This document shows positions 16,153 through 24,526 of a DNA stretch of 41,085 nt, piece by piece. The notes under the pieces are model-generated. The model worked only from the letters and a program-made list of their open reading frames with translations, was not told the DNA's origin and made no database searches. Source of the stretch: Saprospiraceae bacterium (GTDB taxonomy: Bacteria > Bacteroidota > Bacteroidia > Chitinophagales > Saprospiraceae). Made by a program: the position numbers and the translations under genes. The DNA is taken from NCBI GenBank assembly GCA_027486765.1, contig JAIXOO010000218.1, positions 1 to 41,085 on the forward strand, in the 5' to 3' direction. Each line of letters starts with the position of its first letter. Within the stretch, counting starts at the first letter, position 1.

Positions 16153-16159
16153 TTTTACG

Positions 16160-16576
16160 ATGTTGAACATCCAAATCAAAGAAATACCCCTCTCCACTCA
16201 AGAATGCATCGACCTGGCTGCCGATCCGGCATCGGGTGGGGCAACGGTCTTTATCGGTACGGTGCGCAATCAAACCAAAGGCCGCCCGGTGCTGCGCCTG
16301 GAGTTTGAGGCTTATGCGCCTATGGCCATTTCGGAGATGACAAAGATCGCTGCGGAAGTGGAACAACGCTGGCAGGCGCATCATGTGGTCATTCACCACC
16401 GGGTAGGCAGTTTGGCGATTGGTGATATTGCAGTGATCATTGCGGTTTCTACTCCACACCGTAAAGCTGCTTTTGAGGCTTGCCAATACGCGATTGATAC
16501 TTTAAAAGAAACCGTGCCGATCTGGAAAAAAGAGATTTTTGAGGACGGGGAGGTTTGGGTGGCGGCACATCCTTGA
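16160..16576 (+). CDS. moaE: Molybdopterin synthase catalytic (large) subunit
   Basis: Inserts the dithiolene sulfurs into precursor Z (cyclic pyranopterin monophosphate) together with MoaD to make molybdopterin. The 138-residue length is normal. Signatures present: GATVFIGTVRNQTKGR, LEFEAYAPMA, HHRVGSLAIGD, the STPHRKAAFEA block, and DTLKETVPIWKKE, which carries the two catalytic-type lysines. I chose the ATG at 16160; the in-frame start at 16106 would add residues encoded by the GGTTCC repeat. No other moa or moe gene is in the window, so it sits apart from its pathway partners. Confidence 0.95.
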   Translation: MLNIQIKEIPLSTQECIDLAADPASGGATVFIGTVRNQTKGRPVLRLEFEAYAPMAISEMTKIAAEVEQRWQAHHVVIHHRVGSLAIGDIAVIIAVSTPHRKAAFEACQYAIDTLKETVPIWKKEIFEDGEVWVAAHP

Positions 16577-16589
16577 ATTTTTAGGTAGC

Positions 16590-16703
16590 CTAACTAAGGT
16601 GTCCTAAGGTGTCTAAGGTGGTTCAAATTAAATACTTCTAAAATGCTCAAGACCATATTAAACTTATTTTGAACCACCTAAGGCACCTAAGAGCACCTTA
16701 GAA
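16590..16703. repeat. Large inverted repeat of the CTTAGGTG family, copy 2
   Basis: The left arm carries CTAAGGTG three times (TAAGGTGTCCTAAGGTG, TCTAAGGTGGTTCAAA); the right arm carries the inverted TTTGAACCACCTAAGG, CACCTAAGAG and CACCTTAGAAG. The loop (about 16633-16666) is A+T-rich and, unlike copies 1 and 3, lacks the CCTGC/GCAGG hairpin. It begins 14 bp after the moaE stop. Confidence 0.88.
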
Positions 16704-16850
16704 GTGATGTGCCTGAGATGCTAAGTGGTGCCACCAAAATCATCCATCGATCTAAAAATACCATTGTGTCGAATAAGCGTTCGGATTTGATTGAAAATCC
16801 CGATCTTGAAGCACATTTTTATCGCCTTTACGGAAAACCTTTGCCATTCC

Positions 16851-18080
16851 ATGCGCTATTTACTTTTCACCTTTGCACTTTTATTTTCCACTGGCTTCCT
16901 GACCGCACAAAAGTCCGGAAAGACCTATACTGTTGATCGGGTACCTGACCCCAAGAACCGCAACAGCAGTGTCAGCGACCCTGACGACTACCTCAGTGCC
17001 TCCGACGAAGCGGTGCTGGATAAGTTGATCAATGCGATGGAAGACTCCACCACGGCGCAAGTCGCGGTAGTGGTACTGTATTCGATAGGGGAGGAGGTTC
17101 CCAAGGATTTTGCCACCAAACTCTTCAACAAATGGGGCATTGGCCAGGCGGAAAAAGACAATGGCTTGCTCATCCTTACGGTGATGGACCAGCGGCGCAC
17201 CGAAATGGAAACGGGCCTGGGTACAGAGAGTATCCTCACTGATGCGCTATGCTACCGGATAATTACCCAGGAAATGATCCCTCATTTTAAAAAAGGAGAT
17301 TACGGGGTTGGTTTGATCTCCGGGGTTAATAAATGTAAATATTACCTGGAAAACCCCAATAGCATTTCCGAAATCCAAGATCAATCCCAAAGTTCAAGCA
17401 ACAAGGGGGGCTGGTTGCAGGTCCTCTTTGGGCACTCCATCTTTAACGGGATTTTCAACCTGCTGGCCCTGGTTTTTGTCTACAATGGACTCAGTAGCAA
17501 GCAGGATGCTTATGATAAATACATGGCCTTGCGCAAATCTCGGAAGTGGGTTTTTCTCATCTTGTTCCCTTTTCCCTACATTTTTATCTGGTGGTTCGTG
17601 GGCCGCAAAATGAAGGAATTGCGCTACGGCAAACGCTACAGCAAAAAAACGGGGGCTGAACTGCGTTTGATTCCTGACAATGAAGAAGATCCTTACCTCG
17701 AGAAAGGCCAAATCACCGAGGAAGAAATCGGCGTAGCGGATTACGACGTTTGGGCCAACGACAACGACGCGGGGGATCTCCTCATCCTGCGCTACAGCAA
17801 AGGCAACCTAAAATACCGCCGTTGCCCCAAATGCAACTACATCACTTACTACAATTCCCATAGCCAAACCATCATCTCACCGACTTATTCCTCCACTGGG
17901 CTCAAAGAAGTGACCAACGATTGTAAAAGTTGTAACTATCACGAAGTGAAACGGGTCACGATCCCCATGCTCACACGGAGCTCCTCTTCGGGCGGTGGCA
18001 GCAGCGGTGGCGGTGGCGGCGGCAGCCGTAGCTGGGGTGGCGGTTCTTCAGGCGGCGGCGGCGCTGGTGCAAGCTGGTAA
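16851..18080 (+). CDS. TPM-domain membrane protein with zinc-ribbon-like and Gly-rich tail
   Basis: A 409-residue relative of the TPM (YgcG/Psb32) family. Residues 1-20 (MRYLLFTFALLFSTGFLTAQ) are a signal peptide. The TPM domain, at about 35-180, includes AQVAVVVLYSI, FATKLFNKWGIG, DNGLLILTVMDQRRTEMETG and HFKKGDYGVGLISGV. A hydrophobic region near 205-250 (FNGIFNLLALVFVYNGL, WVFLILFPFPYIFIWWF) gives one or two membrane spans. The C-terminal part has two CxxC pairs (CPKCNY, CKSCNY), then a Ser/Gly-rich tail ending GASW, common in this family. Role probably in envelope or membrane-protein maintenance; unproven. I chose the ATG at 16851 at the signal peptide. Confidence 0.85.
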   Translation: MRYLLFTFALLFSTGFLTAQKSGKTYTVDRVPDPKNRNSSVSDPDDYLSASDEAVLDKLINAMEDSTTAQVAVVVLYSIGEEVPKDFATKLFNKWGIGQAEKDNGLLILTVMDQRRTEMETGLGTESILTDALCYRIITQEMIPHFKKGDYGVGLISGVNKCKYYLENPNSISEIQDQSQSSSNKGGWLQVLFGHSIFNGIFNLLALVFVYNGLSSKQDAYDKYMALRKSRKWVFLILFPFPYIFIWWFVGRKMKELRYGKRYSKKTGAELRLIPDNEEDPYLEKGQITEEEIGVADYDVWANDNDAGDLLILRYSKGNLKYRRCPKCNYITYYNSHSQTIISPTYSSTGLKEVTNDCKSCNYHEVKRVTIPMLTRSSSSGGGSSGGGGGGSRSWGGGSSGGGGAGASW

Positions 18081-18097
18081 AAAAAGCAGGGAATCGC

Positions 18098-18129
18098 TTG
18101 ACAGAGCACTTGCTTTTGCACTATATTTG
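18098..18129 (+). promoter_or_regulatory. Promoter of tRNA-Thr (-33 TTGACA, -7 TATATTTG)
   Basis: TTGACA (18098-18103) and TATATTTG (18122-18129) are separated by 18 bp, one of the best matches to the Bacteroidota consensus in the window. Transcription should start near 18136, about 15 nt before the mature tRNA. Confidence 0.8.
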
Positions 18130-18150
18130 CAGCCCGTTAGAAATTGTTTA

Positions 18151-18223
<73 letters not shown>

Positions 18224-18230
18224 CTGGAAG

Positions 18231-18256
18231 AAAGCTCGCTACGGCGGGCTTTTTTT
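18231..18256 (+). terminator. Intrinsic terminator of the tRNA-Thr gene
   Basis: AAAGCTCGC (18231-18239), loop TACG, GCGGGCTTT (18244-18252), then a run of T. The 9-bp stem has one T-G wobble. It starts 8 nt after the tRNA end. Confidence 0.85.
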
Positions 18257-18367
18257 GTTTGTACCTGGATCTGGTAAATTATTTGTTTGGTTGAAATTGA
18301 AAAAACAACCTAAGGGGCGATAAAAAAAGTGGAGACAGAATTTCAGGAAGGAGTGAATTAGAGAACA

Positions 18368-18473
18368 ATGAACAAGCCTGAACTTATGCAAAAAGGCGGT
18401 AGAGATCGGTTTAGAAAGTTCTTTTGTAGAGCTTGAGCTAGACACCTTTTTCGACCAAAATAGTATGTCTTAA
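18368..18473 (+). pseudogene. Possible small gene or gene remnant with a single frameshift
   Basis: An ATG at 18368, preceded by GGAAGGAG about 15-22 bases upstream, opens MNKPELMQ, then stops early (TGA at 18434). Removing one A from the A5 run near 18390 joins it to a frame reading KAVEIGLESSFVELELDTFF and ending at TAA 18471-18473, about 34 residues in all. It could be a decayed gene, a sequencing error, or chance. I do not recognise the peptide. Confidence 0.25.
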
Positions 18474-18521
18474 CAATCCTGTGATCTTGTGCCCACGACC
18501 AGCGGCATAGCCGCGGAACGA

Positions 18522-18547
18522 TTAAATTTCTGTTAGCAGAAATTTAA
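18522..18547. promoter_or_regulatory. Perfect palindrome upstream of the WD40 gene promoter, possible operator
   Basis: TTAAATTTCTG (18522-18532) and CAGAAATTTAA (18537-18547) are an exact 11-bp inverted repeat with a 4-nt loop (TTAG). It ends 17 bp before the -7 box at 18565, in the place where a -33 element would be. It may bind a regulator or form a leader hairpin for transcripts from upstream. Confidence 0.45.
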
Positions 18548-18564
18548 ACATACACTAAAAACAT

Positions 18565-18572
18565 TACTTTTG
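18565..18572 (+). promoter_or_regulatory. -7 box of the WD40 gene
   Basis: TACTTTTG fits TAnnTTTG; transcription would start near 18579, about 20 nt before the ATG at 18600. It excludes an in-frame ATG at 18570, which lies inside the box. Confidence 0.55.
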
Positions 18573-18599
18573 TGCCTGTTTAGTCAAAGCAAAAAAATA

Positions 18600-21365
18600 A
18601 TGAAAAAATTGCCCCTGTTAGTTCTGTTGAGTTTTTGTTTAGCTAAAGCCTTTAGCCAAGTGGCTCAGATTGAGCACTCTGGCGGAGAAAAATCTCTACT
18701 TGCTTTTCTTTCGAACGATACCTTGTTGACATGCAGAAGTTACTATGCCAAAATTTCCAATGGTTTAGGTGAACCCCTCAATGAGGTTAGATTTCCTTTT
18801 GAAATGCGTGCTGCTGATTTTTCTTTTACCAAAAAATTAATTGCGATTGGAGGAAATTTTGGAGAATTCAGGATTTGGAATCTCAAGGGGCAATTGATTA
18901 AAAATTTCTACCAATTTGGCTTTAAAAGATACAATATTACAGCAGTAAGCTTTTCATCTGATGGAAGTAAAATCGTAGTAGGCACTCAAAAAAACATAGC
19001 TTTTGTTTGGCGCTTAAATGGAGAGCTTATTGGTACAATTGATCTGAATCGAAACCTTACTACAGAAGAAGGGCTTGAAGAAGTTGGAGTCTTTCCTCAA
19101 GAAACTGTAATTGATACTAACCTTGCGGATAATCGAGGCATATCCTGCCTGAAATTTTCTAATGATGGCGATTTGATTTTTGTAGCCAGCCACGATGGGA
19201 GGAAAATGCTCTGGAATCTGAACTGCCAACCTATTTATAGCTTTGCTGAGCCCTCAAAAACAGTCAAGGTGGTTGACTTTTCTCTTTCCGATGAATACAT
19301 CCTAACTGGACATGAAGACGGCAGTGTAATGATGTGGAATAAAAAAGGAGAGTTAATCCATCAGACGAAGAATCAATTCCCCATTTTGCGGGTGAAATTT
19401 GTAGAAGACGGGAAGAAGTACTTATACGGCGACAGTAAAGCATGGGTTACGACAAAAGATTTTCAAGGCTATACTTTGAATAAAGAATTACTTAGCGCTA
19501 ACCCATCGTTTACCGCTCATAGTATTGGCGATATTGATAATCTGGTTTTTTCTAAAGACAACAATAGAGTATTATTAAGTGATTACTTCAAAAAAATAAA
19601 GCTTTGGAAAATTAATGAACAAAAGAATAAAGAAGTAAAGGTGAATGCTGGTTATCAATACATTAGTTCTATTGCTTTTGCGCCAAATGGCAAGAGTTTT
19701 GTGAGTAGCAATTACTATGATAAGCGAGCAACGTTATACGATTTAAATTTCACTCCACTTTATGAATTCGACAAGCTTGAATATAAGGTAAATGTTGTTG
19801 CGTTCGCTCCAGATGGAAACACTATTTTAATTGGCGGAGAAAACACAGCTTTTTCTCAATGGAGCCTTAACGGAAATTTAATCCACGAGTTCAATGGCCA
19901 AGAAGGTAGTATTCAAGCCCTTACTTTTTCCCCTGATGGCAAATTTATTTTATCGGGTAGTAGGAATGGCACCGTAATATTATGGGATCGCGATGGAAAC
20001 GTGATTCGAAAAATTAGTGCGAAAGGATCAATTACAAGCCTTACATTTTCTTTGGATGGAAAACAGATTCTGATCGTTGATTCTCCAGGTTATGTAAGTT
20101 TGTTCAGTTTGGATGGTGAAAAACTTTTCCAGAACCCCACAAACCCTTATCTCAGCCTTAAAGTAGCTAGGTTTAGTCCCGATGGAAAAAAAATTATAAT
20201 AGGTACGGATAGAGGCCTAATTATCATGGATCAAAAAGGAAGTATAGTTCAGAATGTAAGCGACTCCAAAATAAAATATAAACTAGCGTCTATTTCAAAG
20301 GAAGGCTTGACGCTGCTGGTTGGCAAGCATCAAATGACCTTATGGGGTATACAAGGGAATGTTCTCAAAACGATCAAAATTGATTCTACTCAAGGCTTTT
20401 CAGCAGTTGGTTTTTCACCTGATGGAAATACGTTCTTATTGGGTGGAGGTGAAGATTCAAATTTTGAATCCTGGTCCAGAGAAGGTAAAGCAATAAAGAG
20501 TTTCAGACCCCACCGTGGATTCCTTGACTGGATGAAATTTTCATCGGATAACCAAAAAATCATAACATACGGCTCCGAGGATAATGCAATAATTATTTGG
20601 AACCTTAAGGGCACGCTGCTAAATAAGTTCAGTTTAAAAGCAACTAGTCGGGTGACCTCCTGCTTTATTTCCCCAAAGGATGTTATTTATGTCTGCACTA
20701 TGGATGGGAATCTTCGTGTATTTGACATCAATGGTCATTTGAAACGCCAGTTGTCGTTGACAAGAACGCCAAGTAATTATTTAAGTATACTTGTATCTCC
20801 TGATGAAAAATTTGTAATAAGTACGGATACAACCAACTCTGCAATCATACAAAATATAGAACCTGGTAAGGAAAAAACTGTCTTATTGAATGGACATAAA
20901 TCACAGATTAGCTCGGTAGCTTTTTCTCCTGATGGAAATTATGTTTTTACAGGAAGTAAAGATACTACTGCGATACTTTGGAATAAGGAAGGCCAATTGC
21001 TTCAAAAATTGATTGGCCATAAACATGAAATTATTCAGGTTGTTTTTTCTCCGAACGGGGAGTTGTTGGCCACCATCTCTAAGGACAACTGGATTTTTGT
21101 TTGGGACAAAGCAGGTAATCGAGTAGGTGAAATTTTCACAGGCGAAGAATATGGTTTTACTTTAGCCTTCTCATTGGACAGCAAAACTATTTTTGCTGAA
21201 AACCATAGTGATACTGATGCTATATTCCAATATTCGTTTAAAGGCGAAAAAATAAAAAAGCTTCCCAAACATCAATGGTCTGTCAGCGGCGTAGCTTTTT
21301 CAACAGATGGTAAATATGTTGCTACTCTAGCATTAGATCATACCATTATCATTTCAAAATTGTAG
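18600..21365 (+). CDS. Large secreted WD40-repeat protein
   Basis: A 921-residue protein with a signal peptide (MKKLPLLVLLSFCLAKAFSQ) and, after it, almost nothing but WD40-type blades. I can follow about 18 repeats of the pattern FSpDGk-x-i-x-G-x5-7-W-x3-G, for example FSPDGKFILSGSRNGTVILW, FSPDGNYVFTGSKDTTAILW and FSTDGKYVATLALDHTIIIS, enough for two or three propellers. The last blade runs to the final residue, so there is no T9SS tail and no lipobox is seen. Such proteins act as binding platforms; no enzyme domain is visible. The gene is visibly richer in A+T than its neighbours, which could mean transfer or relaxed selection. It has its own promoter and a palindrome upstream. Partners unknown. 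Confidence 0.85.
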   Translation: MKKLPLLVLLSFCLAKAFSQVAQIEHSGGEKSLLAFLSNDTLLTCRSYYAKISNGLGEPLNEVRFPFEMRAADFSFTKKLIAIGGNFGEFRIWNLKGQLIKNFYQFGFKRYNITAVSFSSDGSKIVVGTQKNIAFVWRLNGELIGTIDLNRNLTTEEGLEEVGVFPQETVIDTNLADNRGISCLKFSNDGDLIFVASHDGRKMLWNLNCQPIYSFAEPSKTVKVVDFSLSDEYILTGHEDGSVMMWNKKGELIHQTKNQFPILRVKFVEDGKKYLYGDSKAWVTTKDFQGYTLNKELLSANPSFTAHSIGDIDNLVFSKDNNRVLLSDYFKKIKLWKINEQKNKEVKVNAGYQYISSIAFAPNGKSFVSSNYYDKRATLYDLNFTPLYEFDKLEYKVNVVAFAPDGNTILIGGENTAFSQWSLNGNLIHEFNGQEGSIQALTFSPDGKFILSGSRNGTVILWDRDGNVIRKISAKGSITSLTFSLDGKQILIVDSPGYVSLFSLDGEKLFQNPTNPYLSLKVARFSPDGKKIIIGTDRGLIIMDQKGSIVQNVSDSKIKYKLASISKEGLTLLVGKHQMTLWGIQGNVLKTIKIDSTQGFSAVGFSPDGNTFLLGGGEDSNFESWSREGKAIKSFRPHRGFLDWMKFSSDNQKIITYGSEDNAIIIWNLKGTLLNKFSLKATSRVTSCFISPKDVIYVCTMDGNLRVFDINGHLKRQLSLTRTPSNYLSILVSPDEKFVISTDTTNSAIIQNIEPGKEKTVLLNGHKSQISSVAFSPDGNYVFTGSKDTTAILWNKEGQLLQKLIGHKHEIIQVVFSPNGELLATISKDNWIFVWDKAGNRVGEIFTGEEYGFTLAFSLDSKTIFAENHSDTDAIFQYSFKGEKIKKLPKHQWSVSGVAFSTDGKYVATLALDHTIIISKL

Positions 21366-21406
21366 TGGATCACAAAGAGATGCCCTGTTTTATGGCTTTA
21401 GATTTC

Positions 21407-22339
21407 TCACCCCAAAATCACCCCAAACACCTCCTTCACCTTCGCCAAATCCACCACATGCGCTTTTACCGCATCCATGGTATGCGGCGACTTATCCTCC
21501 ACACATTGTTCAATGACCAGATGTGGCTGCAATTTCAGTTTCTTCAATTCCCCAGCAAAGCGCCGATAATCGATGTCCCCATCGCCAAAAGTTTCCGACC
21601 AAACACCATTGACCGATTGGCGGATGTGCAGCTCGACTACCCGTTTGCCATACAATTTTAATACATCAAATACGGCCACCTGGGAGTTTTGTGAACCCCG
21701 GTAGACCCAATGCACATCAAAGCAGAAAGATACATTCAGCGGCGAAGTATTCAGCAACATGTGATGGAATTCGCGGGCACCCGCTTTCATTTCCACGTCG
21801 TGGGTATGGTAGGCCAGGGTGATGCCCTTTTGGCGCAAGGCCGCGCCCAGTTTATCCAAACTTGCCGCTTGCAATTTTAGTTCTTCGTCAGATTTCACCT
21901 CATCACTCCCCCAACGGATGGGCGTAGGATTGGTCACCATGATTTTGGTACCCAGTTTTTTGACCTCATCGGCAATGGCCAATACGGTAGCAATGGACTT
22001 GGCCGCTTCATCCGCCTTGTGCAAAACACTGTTGACGTACACGGAAGGCATAGCGATCTGGTGCTTTTTGAGGACAGGGCTCAATTTGATCACCTCCTCC
22101 GCACTGTTGAAACTGGGTTCGTAAGCCTTCAGTCCCGTTTTGGCAAAATCAGCCAGGCAAGCGTCCAGGTCCTCGCCCCAATTTTTATTGTCGCGGCCAT
22201 AAAAGGTAAACCAGTTGTAAGAATTGGCCGCAATGGGCGTGGGGTAGGAGGCAAAAACGGCTGATTGGGTAGAACTCAATACCGTAGCGGCAGAAGCTCC
22301 GGCGACCAGATTGAGGAATTGGCGGCGATTGGGTGTCAT
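21407..22339 (-). CDS. Tat-exported sugar phosphate isomerase/epimerase-like TIM-barrel protein
   Basis: A 310-residue AP-endonuclease-2/xylose-isomerase-like TIM barrel. The N-terminus MTPNRRQFLNLVAGASAATV is a twin-arginine signal (NRRQFLNL), so it folds in the cytoplasm and acts in the periplasm. Barrel segments include LKAYEPSFNSAEEV, AYHTHDVEMKAG, SFCFDVHWVYRG, VVELHIRQSVNGVWSETFGD and LVIEQCVEDKS; the Glu, Asp and His residues in them are the usual divalent-metal ligands. Family members turn over 3-keto or other sugars. A second such gene lies 3.3 kb away (24806-25723). It converges with the WD40 gene (41 bp between stops). Confidence 0.85.
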   Translation of the reverse strand: MTPNRRQFLNLVAGASAATVLSSTQSAVFASYPTPIAANSYNWFTFYGRDNKNWGEDLDACLADFAKTGLKAYEPSFNSAEEVIKLSPVLKKHQIAMPSVYVNSVLHKADEAAKSIATVLAIADEVKKLGTKIMVTNPTPIRWGSDEVKSDEELKLQAASLDKLGAALRQKGITLAYHTHDVEMKAGAREFHHMLLNTSPLNVSFCFDVHWVYRGSQNSQVAVFDVLKLYGKRVVELHIRQSVNGVWSETFGDGDIDYRRFAGELKKLKLQPHLVIEQCVEDKSPHTMDAVKAHVVDLAKVKEVFGVILG

Positions 22340-22440
22340 GGTGGTGCGATTTGATTTTGGTCATCCAATGTAGGAAAAATTGCACAAACATGAACCACCC
22401 CGAATATTGGTAATTTTTTTCGCACCTCTGGTACATCCCT

Positions 22441-22556
22441 GCTTAGGTGATTTCTTGAGTGTCTTAGGTTTCTTAGGTGGTGAAGAATATCCTGCTTCGC
22501 AGGTCTTTTTCTTTTTACCACCTAAGAAACTTTAGAAACCATAGACACACTTTAGA
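22441..22556. repeat. Large inverted repeat of the CTTAGGTG family, copy 3
   Basis: Arms 22441-22487 and 22512-22556 are imperfect inverted repeats sharing TTTCTTAGGTGGT/ACCACCTAAGAAA. The loop holds CCTGC-ttc-GCAGG, the same apical hairpin as copy 1, followed by a T/C-rich stretch. It lies between two minus-strand genes. Confidence 0.9.
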
Positions 22557-22609
22557 TTATACATCAAAAACATGCCGCTATGGCAGTATTGAAAAAATAG
22601 AGACTCTAC

Positions 22610-23437
22610 TTACAACTTAATTGTAAAAGTCTTGCCATTCAGCGTCAACACCGCAACATTGTCACAAGTCCCATCGCCGTAATCCACCTGAATGTCTTCG
22701 CCATTCAACTTCAACAGTCCCAGACCTTTGCTCACCCAGTAACAATTGTTGGCCTTCACCAGGGGTTGATCGATGTTCCAGGTAACCACCTCGTTGTTGG
22801 GGAAAAGCACATCAATATTACCCGTTACGTCATAAACATCATCGCTCCAGTCCCACCAGCTTGCGTGGCCACGGGTTTGTTTGAAATCATGCACGCCGCT
22901 CCACGTCCAAGTCTCGTTTTTGGCGTCGGTGATTTTGACCTTATCGGCTTTGATCTGGTAAACGCCGGCAGTATTGGTACTGCTGTTGCTGAAGCTGAAT
23001 TTGCCGTCCAGCTTTACCCCATCTTCGCTGTAATTCTCGTACTGCAAGGTTACCAGCGAGTTGGGTTGCCAGAGCTTGCCGACCACCATGGTCACTTTGC
23101 CACTTTTGGTTTTACCATCAACATCGGTACAACCCGTGCCAAAGTCTACCACCACGGTTTTGGGGAAGGTTTTTAAATCGGCTGGAGTAACGGTAATTGT
23201 TCCACAGTCCGTACGGATTTCCGGCGTGTTGTTGATCAGGCCATCAACCTCTGCTGCACCCCGGGTGGCGATGCCAAATGAAGTGCCGATCAATTGTTGA
23301 CTTTTGAGCGCACGGCTAGCCATTTCTACGCTCTCTTCTTCGCTCAGGTCTACATTTTCGTCTTTGGTACAAGCATTAAAAGTAAGGAGGACCAGGCCCA
23401 TTAGGCCTAAAACGGAAAACCATGTTTGCTTAACCAT
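22610..23437 (-). CDS. Predicted lipoprotein of unknown function
   Basis: A 275-residue exported protein. The N-terminus MVKQTWFSVLGLMGLVLLTF is followed by NAC with Cys23 in a lipobox (TFNAC), then an acidic, flexible stretch (KDENVDLSEEESVE). The rest is rich in beta-strand residues with many Trp, Thr and Val (TVVVDFGTGCTDVDGKTKSG, WTWSGVHDFKQTRGH, YWVSKGLGLLKLNGEDIQVD) and looks like a beta-sandwich or repeated beta motif. Three or four Cys could form disulfides. I do not recognise a family. The 253 bp before it hold a long inverted repeat (23482-23597). Confidence 0.75.
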   Translation of the reverse strand: MVKQTWFSVLGLMGLVLLTFNACTKDENVDLSEEESVEMASRALKSQQLIGTSFGIATRGAAEVDGLINNTPEIRTDCGTITVTPADLKTFPKTVVVDFGTGCTDVDGKTKSGKVTMVVGKLWQPNSLVTLQYENYSEDGVKLDGKFSFSNSSTNTAGVYQIKADKVKITDAKNETWTWSGVHDFKQTRGHASWWDWSDDVYDVTGNIDVLFPNNEVVTWNIDQPLVKANNCYWVSKGLGLLKLNGEDIQVDYGDGTCDNVAVLTLNGKTFTIKL

Positions 23438-23481
23438 TGGAAAGTTATTTGATTTGAAATCGGTTTTTAAATAGGAGGACA

Positions 23482-23597
23482 GGGGCGATAAAAAAATAAG
23501 CGCTCATTTTGCCAAAGGATTAGATAAGTAAACGCTTCATTTCAAGTGTCTTATCTGATCCTTTGGCTCAAGAAAAATGAGCGCTTATTTTTGCCCC
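23482..23597. repeat. Long inverted repeat with GGGGCGATAAAAA termini (MITE-like)
   Basis: Arms of about 47 bp (23482-23528 and about 23550-23597) pair with one 4-nt bulge and few mismatches. They share ATAAGCGCTCATTTT and GCCAAAGGAT. The ends are GGGGCGATAAAAAAA and TTATTTTTGCCCC. The right end, read on the plus strand, contains TATTTTTG, a match to a -7 box pointing outwards. Termini match those of the short element at 28795. Confidence 0.88.
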
Positions 23598-23690
23598 ACT
23601 AAAAAGACGATTTCCGTGGGTTAATGTTACTGGGGTTTAATGGTTTAACGTTTTTTTAGGGCTTTCTTAACGTACCAAACCAAAAATTAA

Positions 23691-24017
23691 TCAACCCTGT
23701 TTTGGCGAATTCAATGGATCATCGGCGCGCAAATAGTGCTTATCCGCGTAAAAGTTTCCAAACGGAATCACCGAAATCAACAGCAGGGTTCCCATTTTCC
23801 AGAACTTCCAGCGGTACTCAATACTGCACAGGATCACAAGTAGGATGTACAGTACAAACAGCAGTCCGTGCAAAGAACCAAAATTGCGAACTGCCTGTGG
23901 GTACTGCCAGATGTACTTCAGCGGCATGGCAATGAACAACAAAATCAAAAACGACATGCCTTCGGCAAAAGCAATGACACGCAAGCGCCCCAGTGGCGTT
24001 TTTAGCAATGATAACAT
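23691..24017 (-). CDS. DUF3817 family integral membrane protein
   Basis: A 108-residue protein with three hydrophobic segments (FLILLFIAMPLKYIW, LHGLLFVLYILLVILCSI, MGTLLLISVIPFGNFYADKH). The opening RLRVIAFAEGMSFLILLFIAMPLKY and the conserved HG in the middle are typical of DUF3817 (YdzA-like). Function unknown in the family. It follows the 24041-24496 gene by 23 bp on the same strand, so the two form an operon. The long inverted repeat at 23482-23597 lies downstream and could end the transcript. Confidence 0.88.
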   Translation of the reverse strand: MLSLLKTPLGRLRVIAFAEGMSFLILLFIAMPLKYIWQYPQAVRNFGSLHGLLFVLYILLVILCSIEYRWKFWKMGTLLLISVIPFGNFYADKHYLRADDPLNSPKQG

Positions 24018-24040
24018 AGTGGGTGATTTTAAAAGCTTGT

Positions 24041-24496
24041 TTAAAATGATCGAAACCAGGGGCGTTGCGCCAAAGGCGAAAACGGCCAGGGAATTGCGAC
24101 CAAAATAATGAATAAAGCGAGGACAAAATAATTGAATAAAATCCGAAACTTGCGGTGCTCGTCAACCTCACGTTTGGCCAAAGCCTCCCCAATGCTGATA
24201 ATGGCAATCGCCGCGCTCATTAGCCCAAAATGCACTAAGGCAAAAAACAAGCCATCACCCCAACGCATCGATTTATTTTGCCAAAATGATTGAGCCGTAG
24301 GGCCGAAGAAATACAGTGCAAATCCAACCAACAACTGTAGTTGGCTGATGCCCGAAGCACTGGCTGTAGCGATGCGGTGCAGGCGGGTGTATGGTTTTTT
24401 AAAAACTAAAGCTTCCCAGGCCAGATAAATGACCAGGAGTATGCTCAACAAAACGAGGTAACGCAGAAACGAATGGGTAAGGATCAGGTGATGCAT
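24041..24496 (-). CDS. Conserved four-span membrane protein, unknown function
   Basis: A 151-residue protein with four hydrophobic segments (LRYLVLLSILLVIYLAWEAL, LLVGFALYFFGP, FGLMSAAIAIISIGEAL, YFVLALFIILVAIPWPFSP). The opening HHLILTHSFLRYLVL and conserved His residues near membrane ends recall small cytochrome-b-like or DUF-type proteins common in Bacteroidota, but I cannot assign heme binding. It leads a two-gene operon with the DUF3817 gene. A -7 box (24546-24553, minus) lies about 50 nt upstream, flanked by an inverted repeat. Confidence 0.8.
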   Translation of the reverse strand: MHHLILTHSFLRYLVLLSILLVIYLAWEALVFKKPYTRLHRIATASASGISQLQLLVGFALYFFGPTAQSFWQNKSMRWGDGLFFALVHFGLMSAAIAIISIGEALAKREVDEHRKFRILFNYFVLALFIILVAIPWPFSPLAQRPWFRSF

Positions 24497-24526
24497 TAAG
24501 GCGTGTATTTTATTCTATACCGATGT

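Larger units (their letters stand above)
18257..18564. other. Intergenic region with a repeat half-copy, a broken small frame and a palindrome
   Basis: Between the tRNA terminator and the WD40 promoter I see three things. GGGGCGATAAAAAAA at 18314-18328 is a single arm of the element family found complete at 23482 and 28795. A broken 35-codon frame lies at 18368-18473. A perfect 11-bp palindrome lies at 18522-18547. No intact gene is supported. Confidence 0.6.

Noticed and set aside
16106-16159. 18-residue N-terminal extension of MoaE
   Set aside because: It is read from the GGTTCC repeat; MoaE starts at the ATG at 16160.
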